Below, in pieces: positions 57,579 to 64,000 of a stretch of DNA of 64,000 nt. A program made the position numbers and the translations under genes. The stretch is from JAJDXO01 sp965207535 (GTDB lineage: Bacteria; Pseudomonadota; Alphaproteobacteria; Rhodospirillales; UBA2165). The notes under the pieces are model-generated. The model worked only from the letters and a program-made list of their open reading frames with translations. It was not told the origin of the DNA and did no database searches. Every line of letters starts with the position of its first letter. The stretch's first letter is position 1. The DNA is taken from NCBI GenBank assembly GCA_965207535.1, contig CBDBMR010000012.1, positions 186,001 to 250,000 of the forward strand, given 5' to 3'.

Positions 57579-59141
57579 ATGCACAACCCTACGAGACGCA
57601 CGCTGCTGCGTTCGATCGGCACCGCCGCCGGATCGGCGGCGGTCTATCGCACCATGGACGCGCTTGGGTTGCTGGGGCCGGGCACCGCCCGCGCGGCGGC
57701 GCTGGATCTGCCGCCCGGGTCGGGCAAGGGCGGCCGGGTCGTCATTCTGGGCGCGGGCCTTTCGGGCCTGGCGGCGGCGTGGGAGATGTCCCGGGCCGGC
57801 TGGCACTGCACGGTGCTGGAGGCGTCGGGACAGCCGGGGGGGCGCAGTCTCACCGTGCGCGGCGGCGACGTACTGACCGAACGGGGAATCCGCCAGGAGG
57901 TCTGCTTCGACCGGGAAGACCACCTCTACGCCAATCTCGGCCCGGCCCGCATTCCCTATCACCACGGCACCGTCCTTGGATATTGCAAGGCCTTCGGCAT
58001 CGATCTCGAAGTCTTCACCAACGACAACCGGGCCGCCTTCTTCCATAACCGCGAGCGCTTCGGCGGCACGCCCGTCGCCGCCCGGCGGGTGCTGACCGAC
58101 ATGCGCGGCTATGTGGCGGAACTGCTGGCCAAGGCGGTGAACCGGGGTGCGCTGGACGAGGAGCTGACCGCGGACGACAAGGAGAGCGTGCGCGCCATGC
58201 TCAAGAGTTTCGGCGGCCTAAAGGACGATCTAAGCTATGCCGGATCGAACCGCGCCGGATATAAGGGCCCGGAGATACACGCCGGCATGGCGGCCGGCGA
58301 GGTGGAAGACAGTCTCGATTTCGGTGAGTTGCTGGGCGCGGACTTCTGGAGATACAAGCTCCATTTCTCCCACTTCCTCAACCAGAACCCGACCTTGTTC
58401 CAGCCCGTCGGCGGCATGGACGCGATCGTGCGCGCATTTGCGGAGCGGGTCGGCCGGCTTGTGAAATACGGCAGCGTCGTCGAGCAAATCCGCCGCCACG
58501 GCGACGGGGTCCGGATCGTCTGGCGCGGTCCGGACGGCCGGGAGCGGGCGACCATCGCGGACTACGCGATTTGCACGATCCCCGCGCCCGTGCTGAAGGA
58601 CATCCCGAACGATTTCTCGCCCGAGACGCAGGCGGCGCTCTCATCCCTCGAATTCGTCGAGGCGGTGAAGGTCGCCTTTCAGGCGAAGCGGCGTTTCTGG
58701 GAGGAGGATGCGGCGATTTACGGGGGCATTTCCTGGACCGACAACGACATCACCCAGGTCTGGTATCCGTGTAACGGTTATCACCGGCCCAAGGGCGTGC
58801 TGGTCGGCGCCTATATCTGGGGCCGGAAGCCGGGGCTGCGCTATTCCGCCATGTCCGCGCCGGAGCGCCTGCGGGCGGCGCTGGCGGAAGGCGCGCCCCT
58901 GCATCCGGGATACGCCGGCGAGATGGAATGCGGGATCAGCCGCGCCTGGCTCAACGTTCCTTTCCAGAAGGGCGGGTGGCCGCGCCGCAACCCGGACGCC
59001 GTTGCAACGCTGCGCCGGGGCGACGGACCGTTCCATTTCGCCGGTGACCAGGTAACCGCGCTGCCCGGCTGGCAGGAAGGCGCCTTGCTCGCCGCCCACG
59101 CCGCCGCCGGGGCAATTCACGGCCGTTTCACCGCCAGGTGA
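57579..59141 (+). CDS. Tat-exported flavin amine oxidase
   Basis: The 520-residue protein has a twin-arginine signal (RRTLLRSIGTAAGSAAVYR) and then the FAD motif VVILGAGLSGLAAAWEMSRAGWHCTVLEA and GRS, as in monoamine and L-amino-acid oxidases. The FAD-closing motif near the end is FHFAGDQVTALPGWQEGALLAAH. The Tat signal implies folding with FAD before export to the periplasm. ATG 57579 is chosen because AGGGAG lies just upstream and the Tat signal starts there. It would oxidise an amine or amino acid and produce hydrogen peroxide. Substrate unknown. Confidence 0.92.
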   Translation: MHNPTRRTLLRSIGTAAGSAAVYRTMDALGLLGPGTARAAALDLPPGSGKGGRVVILGAGLSGLAAAWEMSRAGWHCTVLEASGQPGGRSLTVRGGDVLTERGIRQEVCFDREDHLYANLGPARIPYHHGTVLGYCKAFGIDLEVFTNDNRAAFFHNRERFGGTPVAARRVLTDMRGYVAELLAKAVNRGALDEELTADDKESVRAMLKSFGGLKDDLSYAGSNRAGYKGPEIHAGMAAGEVEDSLDFGELLGADFWRYKLHFSHFLNQNPTLFQPVGGMDAIVRAFAERVGRLVKYGSVVEQIRRHGDGVRIVWRGPDGRERATIADYAICTIPAPVLKDIPNDFSPETQAALSSLEFVEAVKVAFQAKRRFWEEDAAIYGGISWTDNDITQVWYPCNGYHRPKGVLVGAYIWGRKPGLRYSAMSAPERLRAALAEGAPLHPGYAGEMECGISRAWLNVPFQKGGWPRRNPDAVATLRRGDGPFHFAGDQVTALPGWQEGALLAAHAAAGAIHGRFTAR

Positions 59142-59454
59142 ACTTCCCGCCGATGCCGGCGCGAAACGCGCCGTCATCGAGGTGAGCCGGGACCTGGACG
59201 GGGGGATATCTCGTACCAGCAGCCAAAGATACAACTATATCTCGCCGTCGATTGCACCCACCTGCGTTCTCGCCTTGGAAACTTGTTCAAATCAACTTCG
59301 TGAACTTGGCAATAGAATTGACCCGGATATGACAGTCGAAGCCGATCTTGAGAATTTGCGCCCCATCCATGAGCTCAAACGACCGGGCACAAGTGAGAAT
59401 CTGGTTGCACGTTTGCCCGCTTATGGCAGTATTTAGGTAAAAATATGTGCATAA
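59142..59454. other. Intergenic region before the MarR-like gene
   Basis: About 313 bp, more AT-rich to the right. No gene. The stretch TTTAGGTAAAAATATGTGCATAAA just before 59455 may hold a promoter or operator for the regulator; no clear ribosome binding site was seen. Confidence 0.4.
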
Positions 59455-59925
59455 ATGGGGGCGCTCTTGCTGAACGAGAAAACACTCTTTGACCACTTTT
59501 GCTTTGTGCAGGCTTCGTTCGAAAGCTCGCGCCACATCTATCGACGAGAGCACGGCCCTGGCCAGGTGCGCCGGTTTTTCAACACCAGCTTCACGGCATT
59601 CGAGCTACGCCGGTACATGATGAATTTCTACTTCTCCAAAGGCTCGTTCACCATAACGGATCTTGTGCAAGTATCTGATTTTAGCCGACCAACGGTAACA
59701 TCCACTGTACATGAGGCGCTGGAGTTTGGTTACCTGGAGGAAATGCCGGAGGGGGGAGATCGCCGCCGTCGCGAATTTCGGCCGACCGAACCGATGCTGG
59801 ACGCCTGGCGCAACTACTGCAATGCGCTTTTGGTCAACGAGAAGTTCATACAGTCCTTGAGGCTTGCGCAAACCTTGATTTCAATGCGTGAACTGACGGG
59901 GCTCCCGACCGATCAAGATATGTAA
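59455..59925 (+). CDS. MarR-like winged-helix regulator
   Basis: The 156-residue protein has a central winged helix (about 62-110): GSFTITDLVQVSDFSRPTVTSTVHEALEFGYLEEMPEGGDRRRREF. This resembles MarR-type regulators, with a basic wing. Flanking helices would form the dimer. It lies between the amine oxidase and the hydrolase/ABC transporter genes and may control either group. Confidence 0.8.
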   Translation: MGALLLNEKTLFDHFCFVQASFESSRHIYRREHGPGQVRRFFNTSFTAFELRRYMMNFYFSKGSFTITDLVQVSDFSRPTVTSTVHEALEFGYLEEMPEGGDRRRREFRPTEPMLDAWRNYCNALLVNEKFIQSLRLAQTLISMRELTGLPTDQDM

Positions 59926-60038
59926 AATTTTTTACTATTTTTTGAAGTAACCCTCTGTGTTCCGCTTGAGAGGCAGGGGGGCCATCTTCGGGAAAGCGCC
60001 CCGTTGAAGAGCTGATGGCTCGGAGGGGGCTTACGCCA

Positions 60039-60848
60039 ATGATAGAAGCGCCCAACTTGCGGTTTATGCCGCACAAGGGTGGCCGGCTAGCCTATCGGGA
60101 AGCGGGTTCCGGCCCAGCCCTTCTTTTTTTGCACGGCATGAATGGCAGCAGTCTGAGCTGGTCTTATGCCTTTCAAGAACTGGCCCCATCCTTCCGTGTC
60201 GTCGCCTGGGATGCGCCGAGTTTCGGTGAGTCCGATTCCTTTGGAGATCGCGCGGAGGACTATGTTCTAGCCGCTAAATCCTTGATGGCGTTACTAAAGT
60301 TGCCAAATGTGGTGGCCGTCGGTCATTCAATGGGAGGGGTCGTCGCCGCGGCTTTGGCCGCGGACGCCGAGGCAGAAGTCGCCGGACTCGTTCTGTCATC
60401 CACACACCTTGGCTTTGGGCGCCCAAAGGGCGAGCCGCTTCTGCCGCGCTACGCAACGCGACTTGATCGCCTGGAATCCAAGGGCGTCGGCGCGGAATTC
60501 GGGCTGGAGCGTGCAAAGGGCAGCACCCCTCGGGGCACGTCACATGAGGTCGTCCGGTTTCTCGCGGATATCGCACAGGGTGTCCGCGCTGAAGGCATTC
60601 GCGACGGCGGGCGCATGAGCCAAGAAGCGGACAACGCTCACGTGGGGCAGCTCGCGTCCCTTCCGGTGCTTATTCTTTCCGGCGGCAAGGACAGGATCAT
60701 CTCACGCGACATGCACGATGCCTTGGTCGCGGCATTTCCGAAAGCACAGCAGGTCGTGTTCCCGGATGCGGGACACGCCTCGTATGCCGAGTTTCCCCGG
60801 CACTTCAACGCTCAAATCAAGGAATTCGCATTGAACGCAACCAGGTGA
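60039..60848 (+). CDS. Alpha/beta hydrolase
   Basis: The protein of about 269 residues has the oxyanion region LLFLHGMNGSSLSW, the nucleophile elbow GHSMGG, Asp in LILSGGKDRII and His in DAGHASYAEFP. ATG 60039 is preferred because GGAGGGGG precedes it; ATG 60015 is possible. The gene is 55 bp upstream of the ABC-transporter binding protein and may be in the same operon, for hydrolysis of an imported ester or amide. Confidence 0.9.
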   Translation: MIEAPNLRFMPHKGGRLAYREAGSGPALLFLHGMNGSSLSWSYAFQELAPSFRVVAWDAPSFGESDSFGDRAEDYVLAAKSLMALLKLPNVVAVGHSMGGVVAAALAADAEAEVAGLVLSSTHLGFGRPKGEPLLPRYATRLDRLESKGVGAEFGLERAKGSTPRGTSHEVVRFLADIAQGVRAEGIRDGGRMSQEADNAHVGQLASLPVLILSGGKDRIISRDMHDALVAAFPKAQQVVFPDAGHASYAEFPRHFNAQIKEFALNATR

Positions 60849-60903
60849 TGCGCATTTGGCGTCACCATCACATCAACAACAATAATTTGAAAGGGAGAAA
60901 GAA

Positions 60904-62502
60904 ATGACGAAATCGATCTTAAGACCCAGGGCATTTCTGTCCGCTTTGGCGGTGGGGTTCGCCTTTTCAACCAGCCCCCTGATGGCCGCTGATCTGACCG
61001 TCGCTCTGGCCGCAGAGCCCACAAGCATGGATCCGCACTATCAGAACCTTACGATCAACAACTCGATGGCAACGCAGGTGTACGACGCGCTTGTCTTGCA
61101 GGATGTGAACCAAAAGCTGATCCCGGGTCTCGCCGCATCATGGACGCCTGTCGATGACCGGACTTGGGAATTCAAACTGCGCCCCGGCGTAAAGTTTCAC
61201 AATGGCGCCGCCTTTTCGGCAGAAGACGTGGTGGCAACCATGAAGCGCGCCGCGAATGTGCCAAACAGCCCATCGAGCTTTGCGACGTTCATCAAGGGCA
61301 AGACCTTTGAAGTCGTCGATGACTTGACCCTGCGGGTATCGACCAAGAAACCCTATCCGTTCACGCCAAACGACATGTCGCGGATCGCGATCATCGACTC
61401 GGCATTTGTCGACGCAACAACCGAAGACTTCAATACGGGCAAGGCGTCCTTTGGCACGGGTCCCTTCACCTTCTCCAAGTGGCTGCCCGGCGACGTGCTC
61501 AGACTTACCCGCAATAAGGCGTATTGGGGCAAAGCCGTGGAATGGGACAGCGTGACTGTTCGTCCAATCGGAGATGGAACGACGCGGACCGCCGCGCTCA
61601 TCGCAGGCGATGTGGATTTCATCGAGCGGGTCGCGCCTTCGGATTTGCCCAATCTGGAGAAGCGCAGTGGCGTGACGATCTTCAAGTCGGTGTCCAACCG
61701 CTTGCTCTATTTGACGCTGCACATGACCAAAGAGCCGATCAAACCCTATGTGACGGGTCACGATGGCAAGCCAATCGTCTCGCCGTTCCGGGACATTCGG
61801 GTACGTCAGGCCGTGTCCATGGCCATTCATCGCCAAGCGATTGCGGATCGCGTCATGGACGGCCTCTCTGCGCCTGCTGGGCAGTTTTCGCCCAAAGGGT
61901 ACATTGGCTATTCCGCCAGCCTGTCGCCTGAAAAATACGACCCCAAACGCGCGAAAGAGCTCTTGGCGGAGGCGGGCTACAAAGATGGGTTCAAGCTGAC
62001 AGTCCATGGTCCCGCGGGGCGCTATTCCAATGACACGCGCATCCTTGAGGCGATCGCGCAGATGCTGTCGCGGATCGGGATTGAGACTTCCGTGGAAACC
62101 ATGCCGGCCTCTGTCTTTTTCAAGCGGTTCTCGCGCGGCGGGCCTAACAAGACTCCGGAGTTCACGGTTGCCATGTCAGGCTACGCAAACGGCTCTGGCG
62201 AACCGTCCCACCCGCTGCGGATCTTCATTCACACCAAGCAGAAAGCGCGTGGATATGGTCCGGGCAACCGCAATGGCTACAGCAACGCGAAAGTCGATAA
62301 GCTGATTGAAGACGGCCGCGCCTCGATGGACATCGCCATGGGGGAAAAGGCCTTTATCCAGGCGACCGACATCGCGATGAAGGAATATGCGCTGGTGCCG
62401 ATCCACCACGAGATCGCGACCTGGGCTGCCCGAGACGGCATCACATACGAGCATGGCGCCTTGGACAGCACGTTTATCCACAACGTTCGCGCCAAAAAAT
62501 AG
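60904..62502 (+). CDS. Peptide-type ABC transporter substrate-binding protein (family 5)
   Basis: The 532-residue protein has a signal peptide ending near SPLMAA and the mature start DLTVALAAEPTSMDPHYQN. LAASWTPVDDRTWEFKLRPGVKFHNGAAFSAEDVV is the family 5 (DppA/OppA) signature. AGGGAGAAAG precedes the ATG. It captures a peptide or related compound for the permeases downstream. A 26-bp perfect palindrome lies between it and the first permease gene. Confidence 0.94.
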   Translation: MTKSILRPRAFLSALAVGFAFSTSPLMAADLTVALAAEPTSMDPHYQNLTINNSMATQVYDALVLQDVNQKLIPGLAASWTPVDDRTWEFKLRPGVKFHNGAAFSAEDVVATMKRAANVPNSPSSFATFIKGKTFEVVDDLTLRVSTKKPYPFTPNDMSRIAIIDSAFVDATTEDFNTGKASFGTGPFTFSKWLPGDVLRLTRNKAYWGKAVEWDSVTVRPIGDGTTRTAALIAGDVDFIERVAPSDLPNLEKRSGVTIFKSVSNRLLYLTLHMTKEPIKPYVTGHDGKPIVSPFRDIRVRQAVSMAIHRQAIADRVMDGLSAPAGQFSPKGYIGYSASLSPEKYDPKRAKELLAEAGYKDGFKLTVHGPAGRYSNDTRILEAIAQMLSRIGIETSVETMPASVFFKRFSRGGPNKTPEFTVAMSGYANGSGEPSHPLRIFIHTKQKARGYGPGNRNGYSNAKVDKLIEDGRASMDIAMGEKAFIQATDIAMKEYALVPIHHEIATWAARDGITYEHGALDSTFIHNVRAKK

Positions 62503-62511
62503 GGTAAGCTG

Positions 62512-62537
62512 GGCCCGCCGCCGATCGGCGGCGGGCC
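62512..62537. terminator. 26-bp perfect palindrome between binding protein and permease
   Basis: GGCCCGCCGCCGA/TCGGCGGCGGGCC is a perfect inverted repeat with no loop bases, 10 bp after the binding-protein stop. As an RNA hairpin it would stabilise the upstream message or partly stop transcription, giving excess binding protein. Confidence 0.8.
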
Positions 62538-62558
62538 GAACAGCGAAGTACCCGCTCA

Positions 62559-63536
62559 ATGTTTGCCTTTGTCCTGCGACGCGGCATGCAAAGCGTTGTC
62601 GTTTTGTTTGTCATGTCATTGATCGTTTTCTCCATGATCAACCTCGTTGGCGACCCAGTCGACATGTTGGTCAATCCGGAAAGCCTGCCAGATGAGATCG
62701 AGCGCGTGCGCCGGGATTTCGGCCTCGATCAACCTGTCTATGTCCAATACTGGAAGTTCCTGACGGGTGCGCTTTCCGGGGATTTGGGCAACTCTTTCGT
62801 ATTTGGCCGCCCCGCACTGACCCTTATGGCCGAGAGATTTCCGGCGACACTCGAGCTTGCTGTCAGCGCGCTGATCATCGCTGTCATGATCGGCTTGCCC
62901 TTGGGCGTCTATGCGGGACTTCGGCCCGATGGTTTGGGCGCGCGTTTCATTATGGGCCTGTCCATCCTTGGAATTTCGATACCGACCTTCTGGCTCGGCC
63001 TGATGATGATCATCGTATTTTCGGTGATCCTGGGATGGCTGCCCGTCTCCGGTCGAGGCGAAACCGCCGTCTTTTTGGGCATTGAAAGCAGCATGTTCAC
63101 GTTGGATGGGCTGAAACACCTGGCCATGCCGGCCACGAACCTCGCCTTGTTCAAAATCGCCATGGTGATGCGATTGGCCCGCGCCGGCACGACGGAGGTG
63201 ATGGCCCAGGACTTCATCAGGTTTGCGCGGGCAAAAGGCCTGTCGTCGCGCCGGATCGTGCGGGCACACCTCATGCCAAACATTCTTATTCCCATCGTGA
63301 CCGTGTTGGGCATCGAGTTTGGGACGTTGATCGCCTTTGCGACGGTAACGGAGTCCATCTTTGCCTGGCCGGGTCTGGGCAAGCTCGTGATCGACGCCAT
63401 CGTGAACCTCGATAGACCGATCGTGGTGGCCTACCTGCTGTTCGTTGTCGCCTTGTTCCTTGTCCTGAACCTGGTCGTCGACATCATCTACGCCGTCCTG
63501 GACCCACGCGTGCGCTTGCAGGGAGATGAGGGATAG
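62559..63536 (+). CDS. ABC transporter permease, DppB type
   Basis: The 325-residue membrane protein has the DppB N-terminus (FVLRRGMQSVVVLFVMSLIVFSMINLVGDP), DQPVYVQYWKFLTGALSGDLGNSF and the cytoplasmic EAA loop EVMAQDFIRFARAKGLSSRRIVRAHLMPN. It forms the channel with the DppC-type protein encoded next. Confidence 0.94.
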   Translation: MFAFVLRRGMQSVVVLFVMSLIVFSMINLVGDPVDMLVNPESLPDEIERVRRDFGLDQPVYVQYWKFLTGALSGDLGNSFVFGRPALTLMAERFPATLELAVSALIIAVMIGLPLGVYAGLRPDGLGARFIMGLSILGISIPTFWLGLMMIIVFSVILGWLPVSGRGETAVFLGIESSMFTLDGLKHLAMPATNLALFKIAMVMRLARAGTTEVMAQDFIRFARAKGLSSRRIVRAHLMPNILIPIVTVLGIEFGTLIAFATVTESIFAWPGLGKLVIDAIVNLDRPIVVAYLLFVVALFLVLNLVVDIIYAVLDPRVRLQGDEG

Positions 63537-63583
63537 CCGTTCAAACCACCATATCCGGCACAAAGCCTTCCGCGAGCCGGTTG

Positions 63584-64000
63584 ATGACAGCGCTTTCGGC
63601 AATCCGCATGCGGCCGACCTCTTATGTTTCCGGTCTGCTGGTTGCCCTTATCGCCATTGCCGCGGTGTTTGCGCCCCTGATTGCGCCGACGGACCCTTAC
63701 GCCCTGGCTACCGTCAGCATCCTCGATGGGCGTCTCGCGCCCGGCGGCGAAATGTTGGATGGCACGGTCTCTTGGTTGGGCACGGATGGCGCCGGGCGCG
63801 ATGTCCTCAGCGCAATTCTCTACGGGCTGCGGACGAGCCTGACAGTGGCAATCAGCAGCGCCGCGATTGCGCTGACCATCGGGCTAATCGTCGGACTGAC
63901 CGCCGCCTTTTACGGGGGCCGGCTGGACACCATTCTGATGCGTGTCGTCGATATTCAATTGTCATTCCCGGCCATTCTGGTTGCGCTGGTCATGCTGGCG
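63584..64000 (+). CDS. ABC transporter permease, DppC type (3' end outside window)
   Basis: The frame from ATG 63584 is open to the end of the window: 139 residues starting MTALSAIRMRPTSYVSGLLV, then VFAPLIAPTDPYA and WLGTDGAGRDVLSAILYGLRTSLTVAI, the DppC signature. ATG 63608 is an alternative start. ATP-binding subunits are expected beyond the window. Confidence 0.9.
   Translation, partial: MTALSAIRMRPTSYVSGLLVALIAIAAVFAPLIAPTDPYALATVSILDGRLAPGGEMLDGTVSWLGTDGAGRDVLSAILYGLRTSLTVAISSAAIALTIGLIVGLTAAFYGGRLDTILMRVVDIQLSFPAILVALVMLA

Noticed and set aside
59182..59436. 84-codon frame before the MarR-like gene
   Set aside because: No ribosome binding site, no recognisable motif and an opposing open frame of the same quality.

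Overview
The window is high-GC DNA with strong Shine-Dalgarno sites, many TRAP, TTT and ABC transporters, CaiB/TauD/SDR-type catabolic genes and many REP-like palindromes between operons. This points to an alphaproteobacterium of the Rhodospirillales type, probably environmental or host-associated. The lineage is inferred from gene content, not measured. About 50 genes can be supported.

Layout. 1-1137: 3' end of a formate dehydrogenase alpha subunit. 1536-8208 (minus): a TAXI-type TRAP transporter behind a near-consensus sigma-54 promoter, next to a DctB/DctD-type two-component system that very likely drives it. 8762-14632: a surface-protein locus made of an autotransporter, two convergent TbpB-like lipoproteins and a Slam-type (surface lipoprotein assembly modifier) outer-membrane protein. 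15486-24194: P450, LuxR and AraC regulators, a truncated araC duplicate, then a compact operon of adenylation enzyme, carrier protein, P450 and alpha/beta hydrolase that looks like a small specialised-metabolite pathway. 24376-25882 and 31215-32213: fdhD, mobA and moaA, the maturation genes for a Mo/W formate dehydrogenase.

Between fdhD and moaA lies an AT-richer accessory island (about 25.95-31.1 kb). It holds small overlapping hypothetical genes, a membrane protein/ImmA-IrrE protease/GIY-YIG-like operon, a retropepsin-like protease whose operon is split by an intact IS5-family element (28916-29756), a small lipoprotein and a secreted protein.

32242-34438 carries nadK and pyrD around a repeat block. 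34508-36544 is a TctA permease with a TctB-like C-terminal half. 38012-42832 (minus) is a catabolic operon (flavin monooxygenase, two cyclase-family hydrolases, SDR, 3-hydroxyacyl-CoA dehydrogenase). 43234-48416 has a maleate-isomerase-like protein, a CaiB CoA-transferase overlapping an HMG-CoA lyase, an isochorismatase-like hydrolase and a TauD dioxygenase. 48519-49173 is a HepT/MntA toxin-antitoxin pair beside a ketopantoate-reductase fossil. 49407-56725 (minus) is a seven-gene operon: amidase, TctC, TctB, TctA, aldehyde dehydrogenase, GntR, SDR. It is divergent from a small ABM-type monooxygenase across an operator-rich gap. 57579-64000 has a Tat-exported flavin amine oxidase, a MarR-like regulator, an alpha/beta hydrolase and the start of a peptide-type ABC transporter operon that runs off the window.

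Common themes are uptake and breakdown of organic acids, amides and amines; stem-loops after substrate-binding-protein genes; and a dense repeat load. The most unusual parts are the Slam/TbpB-like locus, the carrier-protein P450 operon, the sigma-54-controlled TAXI transporter, and the IS insertion that leaves both flanking reading frames nearly intact.
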